A stretch of 64,000 nt of DNA from Aristolochia californica (GCA_029961685.1 JARWKL010000008.1:23442619-23506618); one strand, 5' to 3'. Shown: positions 1 through 11,452, numbered from the stretch's first letter. Made by a program: numbers and translations. The notes: a model not told the origin generated them from the sequence alone.

Positions 1-322
1 TGAGGGGCCCACTAAAATAAAGCCACGAGTTGGCTTATCCCTTATATTCACATGGATAATAAGAACTCCTAGTCTTCTAGGAGTCCTAGTTTGAATAGAC
101 TTACTTATATTGATACTTACCTATTTTGAGACTTACTTATTTTGAAGAAGTTAGAGTTAGAATTTAATTAGGATTGAATGACAATTTGTATGAAGACTCT
201 ACCTCCTCCTCTCCTATAAATAGAGAGGTTGTAATTCGGAATTAATCAAGCAACACTTTCAATCCCGAGTTTGGTTCTCTCTCTCCCTCTCCTTGCTTGG
301 CACAACTCATCCTTTCCCCTTT
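1..322 (+). repeat. Partial 5' LTR of copia A
   Basis: Positions 1-322 align with 4075-4400 of the 3' LTR (shared start TGAGGGGCCCACTA, then the same CTTAT-rich and CTCTCT-rich stretches). A TATAAATA box lies at 215-222, with the equivalent copy at 4291-4298. After about 322 the sequence jumps from LTR to the segment just upstream of the gag ATG, so the LTR end, primer-binding site and most of the leader are deleted. Confidence 0.9.
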
Positions 323-371
323 AATACTTGGTGAAATTATTTGAAGTTTTTTTGAAAAAGAAGAGCCTATC

Positions 372-1019
372 ATGGTTGATGAGAATATGAGAAAAATAAG
401 AGGTTATAGTGCTGGCCGAGCGGATGATATTAAATGTACTCATTGTAAATTTCGGGGCCACACTATAGACCAATGCCGTTATAGGCCATGCACTTACTGT
501 GGTAGATATGGCCACAATAAAGAAATATCCTACAAAGCGAATGACAAGTCAGAATCCACAAGGGCTAATCAAGCCCTCATAAGTAATGCACAAGAAAACA
601 ATCCCCTAGCTGCACAAAAAAGTATTACTGATGAAGAGTATGAATTATTTCAGAAGATAAAGACCATGCTAGGGTCTTCTCCTAGCCCCTCTGCCACTAC
701 TGCTGCCACTACTGCTTCAGGTATGCTATCTGCCTCCTTTTCATCCTGGATAATTGATTCAGGAGCCTCCGAGCATCTTACAGGTAACACAACTTTATTA
801 CATTCCTTATCTCTGAGTCTTTACCACAAGTTTGTTACCATAGCTGATGGTTCACAAACAAAAGTCCAAGGAAAAGGTTCCACTTCTATCACCCCATCAC
901 TTCCACTCCATGATATTCTTTTTGTTCCTTCTTTTCCTTTAAACTTACTCTCTGTGAGTCAGCTTACAAAAAGTTTTAATTGCTCGGTCACCTTGTCACC
1001 TACTTCATGTGTTATTTAG
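372..1019 (+). pseudogene. Copia A gag remnant (zinc knuckles) and protease
   Basis: The ATG at 372 matches the gag start of element I (52862, minus). The capsid region is missing: about 12 codons after the start the frame jumps to the nucleocapsid. The first knuckle, CTHCKFRGHTIDQC, is a good CX2CX4HX4C. The second, CTYCGRYGHNKEIS, has lost its last Cys. The aspartic protease follows with active site DSGA at 755-766, then the conserved LNLLSVSQL block. The frame ends at a TAG near 1017. This is one fused product made by deletion, not a working Gag. Confidence 0.9.
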
Positions 1020-1960
1020 GATCTTATAAAGAAGCAAGTGATTGGTGGAGGTCATGAACAAGGGGGGCTCTAATACTTGGACGTGCCAAAAGTCAATATG
1101 GTGTTTACTACTGAGAATGAAACACGTTTATGACACAATCGGTTAGGACATCCTTCTATACAATCTCTTCATTCTATGTTTCCATCTCTTCAAAAAAGGT
1201 CAGAATTTAGTTTGAGGTGTGTCAGTTAAGTAAACATCAGAGGTGTACATACTCTCCTCATCTAGATGTCAAAAGTACCATTCCTTTTTCTTTGATTCAT
1301 ACTGATGTATGGAGGCCTCTAAGTGTCTCTAATATTTCACAAGTCAAATACTTTATCACTTTTATTGATGATTTTACTCGCACAACTTAGTTGTTTACTT
1401 TTAAAGAGTGTTTTGAGATACCATCTATTTTTAAATCTTTCTATGCAATGGTACTCACACAATTTGGTCAGAAGATAAAAATCGTTCGGTCTGATAATGC
1501 CAAAGAGTATGTCTCAAAAGACCTTGACTCATTTTGTCAAGAGAATGGCATTATCCACCAGACATCATGTGCCTATACTCCTCAACAAAACGGTGTAGCT
1601 GAACGAAAGAATCGTCATATTCTTGAAGTAGCTCGAGGTCTCTTATATGCCACGAAAGTTCCATATTTTTATTGGCCCCATGCTGTCCTTACAACATGCT
1701 TTCTTATCAATCGCCTACCATCTACTGTTCTTGGGAATAAATCCCCCTACTCTAAATTATTACCACATGATGATCCGTTCGCATTACCATTGAAAGTCTT
1801 CGGTTGTCAATGTTTTGTCCATAATACTTTGCCTAGACATAGCAAACTTGACCCTAAATCTCTAAAATATTTTTGGGATACTCTCATACACAGAAGGGTT
1901 AAGTTTGTTATAGTCCCTCTTTGCAACATTTATTTGTGTCCAGGGATGTAACATTCTTTG
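1020..1960 (+). pseudogene. Copia A pre-integrase and integrase (broken)
   Basis: The pre-integrase GGHEQGG-type motif follows the protease, but stops (TAG near 1017, TAA at 1071, TGA near 1130, TAG at 1388) break the zinc-binding and first catalytic region. The longest open stretch, 1391-1951, holds the integrase core: RSDNAKEY with the second catalytic Asp, and TPQQNGVAERKNR with the catalytic Glu. A frameshift near 1860-1880 interrupts the FLGYS region, and the frame resumes as SRDVTFF near 1935. In copia elements the enzyme inserts cDNA into the genome; this copy cannot be made. Confidence 0.9.
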
Positions 1961-3044
1961 AAGACTCATCATATTATTCTGACAACGCTCCACCGGGTAT
2001 GTCATCAGTACCAAATTCTCCTAGATCGGTTGTGCCTCGTGATACAGAGATTGATTACCCCCCAGAGACAGTGGTTGATACCACACCTGCCGAGTTGTCA
2101 GATCCACCAGTGGTAAGTCCTTCATCACCAGTATTTTTTGGTCCTCAATTTGATACTCGTCCTATTGCTATCAGAAAAGAACCTCGTTCATGCACTCAAC
2201 CTTCTACTTCTCATCCTATTTCCAATTTTGTGTCTCATCATCGCCTCTCACCTTTATGTTGTCAGCTTATTTCTTCTATTTCTTTCATATCTGTTCCACA
2301 GTCATACCAGGAGGCTCTACAACATCCAGCGTGGAAGGCAGCAATGGATGAAGAAATGAAGGCACTCAATGAGAATCATACATGGTCACTGGTTCCTCTA
2401 CCTACAGACAAAAAACCCATTGGTTGCAAGTGGGTTTATACAATTAAACATAATCCGAATGGGACTATTGCACGATTGAAAGCTCGACTGGTTGCTAAAG
2501 GATACACACAATGCTATGGCATTGATTATGATCAAACATTCTCTCCAGCGGCAAAAATGACCTCAGTACGTATAATATTATAATATTATCATTGGTAGCT
2601 AATTCATCATGGCCAATATATCAATTGGATGTCAAAAATGCCTTTCTCAATGGCGATATAAAAGAAGAAATTTATATGCAACAACCACCTGGATATGTGG
2701 TTAAGGGGGAGTCCGTATGTCGCCTTAAAAAATCTCTATATGGGCTAAAGCAATCCCCACGGGCATGGTTTGAAAATTTTAGTCAAGCCATCATATAGGA
2801 AGGTTTTAACAGATGCTTTGCAGACCACTCAGTATTTATTGAGAACACAGCAAGAGGTAAGGTGATTCTAGCTGTTTATGTTGATGATATTATTTTAACT
2901 GGAAGTGACTCTGAGGGCATTCAAAAAATAAAAGAAAAAATATGTGATGAATTCAAGACAAAGGACCTTGGATTACTGAAATACTTTTTGGGTATTGAGG
3001 TCTTACAATCCAGACATGGGATTATTCTATCCCAAAGAAAATAA
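1921..3044 (+). pseudogene. Copia A reverse transcriptase (broken)
   Basis: After an integrase-RT linker the conserved RT start is readable (AMDEEMKAL, CKWVYTIKH, LVAKGYTQ). An insertion of TA repeats at about 2580 creates a stop. The next block carries LDVKNAFLNG and [16 protein letters not shown] ends it near 2798. The catalytic box YVDDIILTGSD is intact at about 2877, and the segment ends at TAA near 3043. Three nonsense or frame breaks within one domain. Confidence 0.92.
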
Positions 3045-3071
3045 GCCCTCGATCTACTAGTAGAAACAGGT

Positions 3072-3833
3072 ATGTTGGGATGCAAACCGGTAGACACTCC
3101 TATGGATGCAAATACTAAGTTATGTAGAGGCACTGGAGAAGACGTGGACATTGGAAAATATCAAAGGTTAGTATGGCGTCTTATTTACCTATGTGTAACG
3201 AGGCCATATATTTCATATGCAGTAAGTGTGGTAAGTCAGTACATGCACAAGCCACAACTTGGTCATTGGAAAACACTTGAGAGGATACTAAGTTATCTGA
3301 AAGGGGCTCTTGGAAGGGGGCTCCTCTATAAAAAACATGGACACTTCAACATTGAGGGATTCGCGGATGCAGACTGGGCTGGATCCCAAGGTGATAGAAA
3401 ATCTACTTTTGGGTTTTGCATGATGGTTGGAGGAAATCTGGTTACATGGAAAAGTAAAAAACAGAATGTGGTAGCACTGTCCAGTGCAGAAGCACAATAC
3501 AGAGCCATGGCACACACTGTAAGTGAATTTTTATGGATAAGGTCCCTTCTCACTGAATTGGGATTTTTTAAAGAAGCTCCAATGGAACTATATTGTGACA
3601 ACCATGCAGCAATACATATCGCATTGAATCCAGTCTTCCATGAGAGGACAAAGCACATTGAAGTTGATTGCCACTTTATACGAGAAAAAATCCAAGCTGG
3701 TCTCTTATCCCTGAAGCACATCTCCTCACAAAATCAAGTTGCAGACATCCTCACCAAACCAGTCACTCACAAGATCATTTCTACCATATGCAGCAAGCTG
3801 GGTGTTTATGACGTCTTCTCACCCCCAGCTTGA
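3072..3833 (+). pseudogene. Copia A RNase H and C-terminal tail
   Basis: A 253-residue open segment covers the end of RT (DTPMDAN, CVTRPYISYAVSVVSQYMH) and RNase H, with DADWAGS, ALSSAEAQY, ELYCDN and the HIEVDCHFIREK block; it ends with ILTKPV. The stop sits at the polypurine tract. In intact elements RNase H removes the RNA strand during cDNA synthesis. This segment is open, but it can no longer be translated as part of a full polyprotein. Confidence 0.92.
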
Positions 3834-3840
3834 GGGAGAG
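3832..3840 (+). promoter_or_regulatory. Polypurine tract of copia A
   Basis: GAGGGAGAG directly abuts the 3' LTR start TGTTACAATG. This is the expected plus-strand primer position. Confidence 0.85.
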
Positions 3841-4499
3841 TGTTACAATGTGGGGTCCACCATGGTGCTCGAGCTGGTGGGACCCACCATGAGGACGTAG
3901 GTCATCAAGAAGAACCCTAGAGGACTTGGGACACCAAGAAGAGTCCTCTCCCAAAGCTAGCTCGAGTAAAGAAATGAAGAAGCACAAGTTGAGTTGATTA
4001 AGAAGACTTGAAGATCAAGTGGGGCCCACAAGATCTCACGAGCTAGCACAATCATCAAGGTGCACTGGAGAATCATGAGGGGCCCACTAGGATAAGGTCA
4101 TGATTTGGATTATCCCTTATATTCACGTGGATAATATAGAACTCCTAGTCTTCTAGGAATTCTAGTTTGAATAGACTTACTTATATTGAGACTTACCTAT
4201 TTTGAGACTTACTTATTTTGAAGAAGGTATAGTTAGAATGTAATTAGGATTGGATGACAATTTGTATGAAGACTCTACATCCTCCTCTCCTATAAATAGA
4301 GAGGTTGTAATCCATAATTAATCAAGCAACACATTCAATCCCGAGTTTGGTTCTCTCTCTCCCTCTCCTTGCTTGGCGCAACTCATCCTTTCCCCTTTAA
4401 TTTTTTCTACTCTACCTGAGAGCTCTTCTCCCCTTTTCTCTCTTTTTCTTTCTTCTTTCTTTTGCTTGTGATTATGGAAAAGGGGTCCTAAATTCAACA
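3841..4499 (+). repeat. 3' LTR of copia A (659 bp)
   Basis: Starts TGTTACAATG and ends CCTAAATTCAACA, so the ends form the short inverted repeat TGTT...AACA. TATAAATA lies at 4291-4298, followed by a CT-rich stretch. The same LTR family ends element I (48084-48708, minus) and element M (60916 onward, minus). Confidence 0.93.
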
Positions 4500-4526
4500 A
4501 TAAGGAGAAAATTTCATCTCAATTTG

Positions 4527-4563
<37 letters not shown>

Positions 4564-5000
4564 AATATATTCACATTGGAAGAATCAAAGGTCATGCTGG
4601 TATCCTGTTGTATTGAAAAATCCGAATTTAAGCTGAATTTTTTGTGTCACGTTTTGAGTTTCTATTATTGATCAACTATATTAGGAAAATATCTCACTTA
4701 CCCCTTTTTCGGTTACCTTTCTCCAACCATCCTTTTTTACTCTCACATACTCCCTTGGGCCAACCTCTTGTGTGTTGCTTCGGTTGGTTTACCTTTATAT
4801 ATATATATTTAAGGCCATTGAGACTTTTTATATGTATTTGTGGGTCTTTTATCGCCATCTTGTTAATGACAGGCATTACCCACTTATCACCTATTTTGAC
4901 CTTTGAGACCCAGTGCCCGGGTTGGGACACAGTGATGCAGGATTTTATTTCTACGTCTAAGTTATTTGGTTTAAGCTGGGATGACTGCCATTATCTCTCA
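4500..5000. other. Unassigned DNA with a TA microsatellite
   Basis: 4532-4561 is an uninterrupted (TA)15-type run. The remainder is AT-rich. The short open frames here have no recognisable motif, and I see no gene. Confidence 0.7.
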
Positions 5001-5509
5001 GCTTGAGGGGGAGAAGTACAAGAAGAAGTACAAGAAAGAGGTATTTTATTCCATATTCTGTAGTAAGTTTTATGTGATCAAAATATTCAAGAAATAAGGA
5101 CCACAAAAGATGAAGGTTTTTGTGTCTATAAAAATTGAAGACCAAGAATCCTTTTCATTGCAAGCTGAAGTTATATACTCCAACTTGAGGGGGAGTATTG
5201 AAGAGAAGATATGGAAACCTCTTACATGACTCTCACGATAAGAAGTCTTACAATTCCAAAATTATTATGTAAGGAGGTCTCATAGAAGAGTTTCAGTTTA
5301 AAGGTGTTTTAGTTATGTTAGTCTTCTATTTACATTGAGTTATTTAATTATTCTAGGACTTATCTTTAAGTGTTAGAGTTTGGGTGTAATTGAGCCAAGT
5401 GTAGTTTAATTGTAATTGGACTCTACTACTTTCCTCTATTATAAATAGGGGTTCATGTACTCTGATTACATCAAGTCAATGAAGTATTTCTCTTTTCCAT
5501 AAATCAACA
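5001..5509 (+). mobile_element. Copia N: 3' tail plus LTR only
   Basis: A purine tract (CTTGAGGGGGAG) at about 5004-5015 starts a tail of about 180 bp. A second purine tract ends at 5195 and abuts an LTR (5196-5509, 314 bp). The LTR starts TATTGAAGAG (TG changed to TA) and ends ATAAATCAACA, with TATAAATA at 5440-5447. The same tail plus LTR occurs at 44962-45525, and part of the LTR at 53231-53412 (minus). The coding region is absent. Confidence 0.82.
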
Positions 5510-6200
5510 CTTCTCCATGTAACCAGTTTCCCTCCAACAAGAGTATAATATCTAGAAGTGGACTTCCTATCATTAGGTGATCCGGCCCAATCTGCATCTG
5601 AGAAGCCTTCGAAGTTGAAGCGTCCATTTTTCTTATAAAGTAATCGTCTTCTTGGGGCTCCTTTTAAGTATAATAATATCCTCTCGAAAGCATGCCAATG
5701 GGTAAGTCATGGTTTATGCATGTACTGACTCACCACACTTACAACATATGATATGTCTGGTCTAGTTACCGTGAGGTAGATAAGTTTTCCCACAAGTCTT
5801 TGATAATTGCCAATATCAATATCTTCTCCAGAACTTGCACATAATTTTACATTTGCATCCATAGGTGTGTCAGCTGGGCGACACCCCATCATTCCCATTT
5901 CTTCGAGGAGATCCAAGACATACTTCTTCTGAGAAAATAAATTAGAAGGCTAAGATCTTTAGTTTGAAATTCATGACATATCATGTTTTTTATTCTTTGT
6001 ATGTTATGCGCATCATTGCCAGTTAAGACAATATTATCAACATACACAACCAATAGTACCTTTCCTTTTGAGGTATCTTTAAAAAATACCGAATGATCTA
6101 CTGAGCATTGACGAAATCCAAACCGTAGTAGTGCTTGGCTAAATTTATCAAACCAGGCCCGATGGGACTGTTTAAGCCCATATAAGGACTTCTATAATGG
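5510..6200 (-). pseudogene. Copia B RNase H and RT C-terminal half
   Basis: On the minus strand the segment 5916-5707 is open with CRPADTPMDAN, VTRPDISYVVSVVSQYMH. It is flanked by RNase H start sequence (DADWAGS-like, near 5580-5620) and, near 6020-6050, by the RT catalytic box, here YVDN rather than YVDD. The second catalytic Asp is lost. At about 6190-6200 RT is cut after the YGLKQ-type block, and the N-terminal half is deleted. Confidence 0.85.
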
Positions 6201-6980
6201 GAGTGACATCGGCATTAAAGGGCACAAATGGACAAGGAGTGGTAGAAGAGAATGACAAACCTAGAGAAGCATCATTTGAGGAATAGAATGAGGTGTCCTA
6301 AAAAAAGGTCACATCTCGAGAGACAAGTAACCACCGGAGGTTAGGATTGTAACATACATAACCTTGTTGGGTGCGAGAGTAACCCAAAAAAATGCACTTC
6401 ATAGAGTGAGGAGCAAGTTTACTTATCTGAGGAGATGTGATATGGACAAAACATGCACAACCAAAAACTTTTACTGGAAGAGAAAATGATTATGTCAGAT
6501 CTTTCTTTAAAAAGATATAACCAAGTAAATTAGTTAAAATCATAAAAAAAGTAACAAAGTATTTAACATCATAAATATTAGAGACGCATAAGGGTCCGCA
6601 TACATTAGAATGTACGAGAGAAAAAAGAGCAATACTTGTAGTTTTAGGCCGAGAAGAATAGGTACTCCATTGGTATTGCTTAATTAACAAACCTCACAAT
6701 TGAAAGTAGATAAAAACTTTAAAGAAGGAAATAAATGGCGAAGAGAAGGTGCATACGGATAGCCAAGTTGGTTATGCCAAAGTTGTGCCTAGGATGGAGA
6801 GGATGAAAGTGCAGCTAACGGAGGCAAGTCGAAGTAATACAATCACCCTTTTTCATGGCCACCACCAATCTCTCACTTTGTAGTGAGATCCTAAAAATAC
6901 ACAAGAAGATGGTGAGAAGGTGACAGAGCAATGTTGATGTTTTGTGAGCTGACTTATCGAGAGTAAATTTAAAGGGATTT
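6201..6980 (-). pseudogene. Copia B integrase N-terminus and integrase-RT linker
   Basis: 6690-6490 (minus) shows the start of the integrase core (HSNVCGPLCVSN, KYFVTF, KKDLT). It then jumps near 6485 straight to the later VKVFGC...FLGYS and SRDVTFF blocks, so most of the catalytic core is deleted. Upstream on the minus strand (6700-6975) lie the pre-integrase and the LNLLSVSQL protease tail, up to the border with array C. Confidence 0.82.
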
Positions 6981-7759
6981 TTTTATGGAATCAATAACAC
7001 TGAGTCATCTACTTTACTTTTATTATTTATGTTGCTTTTAATTTCAAATTTTATTGATTTGTAATAAGACTTAAAGGTAGGGGTAGAATTGGGTTTTAGA
7101 ACCCCTAACCTATGTTGATGTTAATAACCCTATTTAAGGGGTAAGGATGGAGAAATAAAGCAAGTTCAGAATTAGCATAAACTAGGGTAATTTAGGTTCT
7201 TGATAAGCTCCCTATTCTAGGGTTCATGGCGTGAACTCTCTTGGTGGTTTGGTGAATCCATTGAAGAGTCCTTGAGGAGATCGTGGGAGGAAGAGGAAGA
7301 GGAATCACCCTTCTCTTCCAAGATGCAAGAGCAATCTACCTCTGCCATGAACCAGCAACAAGAGGAGGAGGTTTGCATGAGCCTTATCATCAAAGGAGGA
7401 GGCTTTTGAGTCGCTGGTTGGAGGAGATCTTCAAGAGTTATTTTTGATTACCTTTTTTGTGTTTGGAAAGGTCTTCTCTGGTCTCTCTTATGTATAAGAC
7501 AATAGATGCATGGTTTTAGGGATTTATATCTGTTGACGTGAGTTATAAAATAGGGGGTTCATATCTGAGTGGTTAAACATTCCTTTAACTTGCTGGTTGC
7601 ATCTATAATTGAGAAAAGGAAACTCCTTTTCAATCCTAACGTAAAAGAAGAAATAGAAGAGAGTTCTTTTCACAAAAAAAGTGTTAAGAAACCCTCAAAC
7701 AGTGCTGGATCCTTATTCAACTTGCCGAGTTACTAGATTCATGGCTAGGGACAATAATA
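6981..7759 (+). repeat. LTR 1 of array C
   Basis: Starts TTTTATGGAATC (the usual TGTTATGGACTC is mutated) and ends GGGACAATAATA, followed by ACT and the primer site. Its 5' part differs from LTR 2 and LTR 3 at several bases, but its 3' end matches LTR 2. Confidence 0.92.
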
Positions 7760-9109
7760 ACTTGGTATCAGAGCAGGGTAACCCGGCAGAGAGAAGCACC
7801 AATGAATACTTTGAATTGCTTGAAAAAAAATTTGATACAGTCCTAGAGAGGTTCTCCAAAATTGATATCGATATGGAGACCTTGAAGGGAAGGATGGATA
7901 GCATGGAGACTGGTCTGACTACTAGAAAGAAATTTGCTGCATTGGAGGAGAAGTTCACTCTCAATTTGGAAACCTTGAAAGGAAGGATGGATATCATGGA
8001 GACTGGTCTGAGCACTGGCAAGAACCCAATTTCGGGGGACCATTCGCAGATCAAAGGGGGAAATGAGTTTACTAGCCACACGAGTTTCTCGGATCAGCAA
8101 GGACCCTTCATTCCGGGGGGGACACCTCAACCAGGGGGGAGGCATTGTACCTCTCATTCCAAATCAGAGAGCAGGGGACCATTCGTATAACAGAGGGGGA
8201 GATGAATTTCCTAGGCGCATGAGTTTCTCGGGACAGCAAGGACTCCTCATTCCGAGGGGACACTTCTACCAGGGGGGAGGCACTGTTCCGAGGTATACTA
8301 AAATGGAATTCGCTACTTATAATGGGTCAGAAGACCCTTTGATATGGTTGTATCGATGCGAAAAAAACTTTAGCCATCATTGAGTCCCAGCCTAAGACCG
8401 AGTCAACGTGGCTGTTTTCCACTTACTAGGGGAAGCACAACTTTGGCACCAGCTAGTTGAGGTTGATAGAGACGTGGTAGATTGGGAGGAATTTAAGCGA
8501 CTGTGCTCTCTCTATTTTGGTCCTCCGACTTATAACAACCCTTTGGGAGATTTGGTTTTGTTACGCCAAACTGGGGCCATGGAGCAATATCAAAAATTGT
8601 TCCAGAAAAATTTAGCACGAGCCAGCAGTATGGTACAAGTGGATCAACAAGTTGCGTTGTTTACAGCAGGACTAACTGAGGCGTTAAAGCTCGAGGTGGA
8701 ACTCTATGCACCTGTTGACTTATCCAACGCTATGAATATAGCTCGTGCTTTATAACTGCAACAGAAGGCACAACACAAATGACCTCCATGGTCAAGGGAG
8801 CAGAGCGCTCCATCCACGGGGCAAGGGTAGCGCATTCCTCTGTGAAACAACCCGGGTATTACTTTGATAGGGGATCCGAGATCTAGTCATCCTACACCTC
8901 CTTATATAAAAAAATTGACAAGTGCTGAGATGGCGGAACGGCGGGCTAAGAATCTATGTTACAACTATGATGAACCATATCGGGCTGGGCATCAGTGCAA
9001 AAGATTGTTTTTGATCGATAAGGTTGAAGATGAGGATATCGAGGTGATAGAGGATATGATAGAGGAAGAACCATCGGACATCTCCCTGCATGCCATTACT
9101 GGGCAGTAA
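7741..9109 (+). pseudogene. Array C gag, copy 1
   Basis: The ATG at 7741 (MARDNNNLVSEQGN) lies within LTR 1, and the frame runs through the primer site. A predicted coiled region with duplicated METLKGRMD blocks follows. A frameshift lies in the G-rich stretch near 8110-8190. The new frame has the Gag capsid motifs (PRYTKMEFATYNGSEDP, FHLLGEAQLW, LARASSMV), stops near 8381 (TGA) and 8753 (TAA), then a decayed zinc knuckle (CYNYDEPYRAGHQC, second Cys changed to Tyr) and an acidic tail ending SLHAITGQ. It is not translatable as one protein. Confidence 0.9.
7763..7777 (+). promoter_or_regulatory. Primer-binding site, array C copy 1
   Basis: TGGTATCAGAGCAGG, the standard match to the 3' end of plant initiator tRNA-Met. 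It sits 3 nt after the LTR and is also read in frame as gag codons (VSEQG). Confidence 0.88.
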
Positions 9110-9219
9110 TCGGCCACAACTACACAGCATGTGAGTGGCTCGACAATTTCCACCAGGTCTACCCAGCTTCCGAGCTTGAGGACAAACACGATCTGCAAGG
9201 GGGGTGGGGGGTTGGTAGA
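9110..9219 (+). pseudogene. Pol C-terminal remnant and polypurine tract, array C copy 1
   Basis: Directly after the gag tail the sequence matches the last codons of chromovirus pol (the FELEDK-type end seen in Gy1, Gy2 and E). A purine run, AAGGGGGGTGGGGGG, then precedes LTR 2. The whole PR-RT-RH-IN region has been removed between these points. Confidence 0.78.
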
Positions 9220-9992
9220 TGTTATGGACTCAATAACACTGAGTCATCTACTTTACTTTTATTATTTAGGTTGCTTTTAATTTCGAATTTTATTGATTTG
9301 TAATAAGACTTAAAGGTAGGGGTAGAATTGGGTTTTATAACCCTAACCTATGTTGATGTTAATTACCCTATTTAAGGGGTAAGGATGGAGAAATAAAGCA
9401 AGTTCGGAATTAGCATAAACTAGGGTAATTTAGGTTCTTGCTAGGCTCCCTATTCGAGGGTTCTTGGCATGAACTCTCTTGGTGGTTTGCTGCATCCATT
9501 GAAGAGTCCTTGAGGAGATCGTGGGAGGATGAGGAAGAGGAATCACCCTTCTCTTCCAAGCTGCAACAACAATCTACCTCTGCCATGAACCAGCAGCAAG
9601 AGCAGGTTTGTGTGAGCCTTATCATCAAGGAGGAGGCTTTTGAGTCGCATGTTGGAGGAGATCTTCAAGAGGTATTTTTGATTACATTCTCCATGTTTGG
9701 AAAGGTCTTCTCTGGTCTCTTTTAAGTATAAGTAGTAGATGCATGGTTTTAGGGATTTATATATGTTGACGTGAGTTATAAAATAGGGGTTTCATATCTG
9801 AGTGGTTAAACATTCCTTTAACTTGCTGGTTGCATCTATAATTGAGAAAAGGAAACTCCTTTTCAATCCTAACGTAAAAGGAGAAGTAGAAGAGAGTTCT
9901 TTTCACAAAAAACGTGTTAAGAAACCCTCAAACAGTGCTGGATCCTTATTCAACTTGCCAAGTTACTAGATTCATGGCTAGGGACAATAATA
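9220..9992 (+). repeat. LTR 2 (middle) of array C
   Basis: Starts TGTTATGGACTC like LTR 3 and ends GGGACAATAATA like LTR 1. It matches LTR 3 through most of its length (for example TTTGCTGCATCC) but matches LTR 1 at the 3' end (CCCTCAAAC, GATTCATGG). This hybrid pattern fits a crossover within the LTR. Confidence 0.93.
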
Positions 9993-11342
9993 ACTTGGTA
10001 TCAGAGCAGGGTAACCCGGCAGAGAGAAGCACCAATGAATACTTTGAATTGCTTGAAAGAAAATTTGATACAGTCCTAGAGAGGTTCTCCAAAATTGATA
10101 TCGATATGGAGACCTTGAAGGGAAGGATGGATAGCATGGAGACTGGTCTGACTACTAGAAAGAAATTTGCTGCATTGGAGGAGAAGTTCACTCTCAATTT
10201 GGAAACCTTGAAAGGAAGGATGGATATCATGGAGACTGGTCTGAGCACTGGCAAGAACCCAATTTCGGGGGACCATTCGCAGATCAAAGGGGGAAATGAG
10301 TTTACTAGACACACGAGTTTCTCGGATCAGCAAGGACCCTTCATTCCGGGGGGGACACCTCAACCAGGGGGGAGGCATTGTACCTCTCATTCCAAATCAG
10401 AGAGCAGGGGACCATTCGTATAACAGAGGGGGAGATGAATTTCCTAGGCGCATGAGTTTCTCGGGACAGCAAGGACTCCTCATTCCGAGGGGACACTTCT
10501 ACCAGGGGGGAGGCACTGTTCCGAGGTATACTAAAATGGAATTCGCTACTTATAATGGGTCAGAAGACCCTTTGATATGGTTGTATCGATGCGAAAAAAA
10601 ATTTAGCCATCATTGAGTCCCAGCCTAAGACCGAGTCAACGTGGCTGTTTTCCACTTACTAGGGGAAGCACAACTTTGGCACCAGCTAGTTGAGGTTGAT
10701 AGAGACGTGGTAGATTGGGAGGAATTTAAGCGACTGTGCTCTCTCCATTTTGGTCCTCCGACTTATAACAACCCTTTGGGAGATTTGGTTTTGTTACGCC
10801 AAACTGGGGCCATGGAGCAATATCAAAAATTGTTCCAGAAAAATTTAGCACGAGCCAGCAGTATGGTACAAGTGGATCAACAAGTTGCGTTGTTTACAGC
10901 AGGACTAACTGAGGCGTTAAAGCTCGAGGTGGAACTCTATGCACCTATTGACTTATCCAACGCTATGAATATAGCTCGTGCTTTATAACTGCAACAGAAG
11001 GCACAACACAAATGACCTCCATGGTCAAGGGAGCAGAGCGCTCCATCCACGGGGCAAGGGTAGCGCATTCCTCTGTGAAACAACCCGGGTATTACTTTGA
11101 TAGGGGATCCGAGATCTAGTCATCCTACACCTCCTTATATAAAAAAATTGACAAGTGCTGAGATAGCGGAACGGCGGGCTAAGAATCTATGTTACAACTA
11201 TGATGAACCATATCGGGCTGGGCATCAGTGCAAAAGATTGTTTTTGATCGATAAGGTTGAAGATGAGGATATCGAGGTGATAGAGGATATGATAGAGGAA
11301 GAACCACCGGACATCTCCCTGCATGCCATTACTGGGCAGTAA
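9974..11342 (+). pseudogene. Array C gag, copy 2
   Basis: Almost base-for-base the same as copy 1, with the same LTR-internal ATG, the same frameshift in the G-rich stretch and the same downstream stops (near 10614 and 10986). A few substitutions differ, for example near 10305 and 10751. The primer site is at 9996-10010. Because the defects are shared, the duplication happened after this gag was already broken. Confidence 0.9.
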
Positions 11343-11452
11343 TCGGCCACAACTACACAGCATGTGAGTGGCTCGACAATTTCCACCAGGTCTACCCAGT
11401 TTCCGAGCTTGAGGACAAACACGATCTGCAAGGGGGGTGGGGGGTTGGTAGA

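Larger units (their letters stand above)
1..4499 (+). mobile_element. Ty1/copia retrotransposon A (5' end outside window)
   Basis: Order read from the sequence: partial 5' LTR, gag remnant with zinc knuckles, protease, integrase, reverse transcriptase, RNase H, polypurine tract, complete 3' LTR. This PR-IN-RT-RH order is the Ty1/copia order. The 5' LTR lacks about its first 234 bp because the window begins inside it. The primer-binding site and most of gag are deleted, so the copy is non-autonomous, and pol has many stops and at least one frameshift. It is closest to elements I, L and M in this window. The 5' target duplication cannot be checked; the right flank starts ATAAG. Confidence 0.93.

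Noticed and set aside
4644..5006. 120-codon plus-strand open frame
   Set aside because: No motif, crosses a copia tail border and has skewed composition; not supported as a gene.
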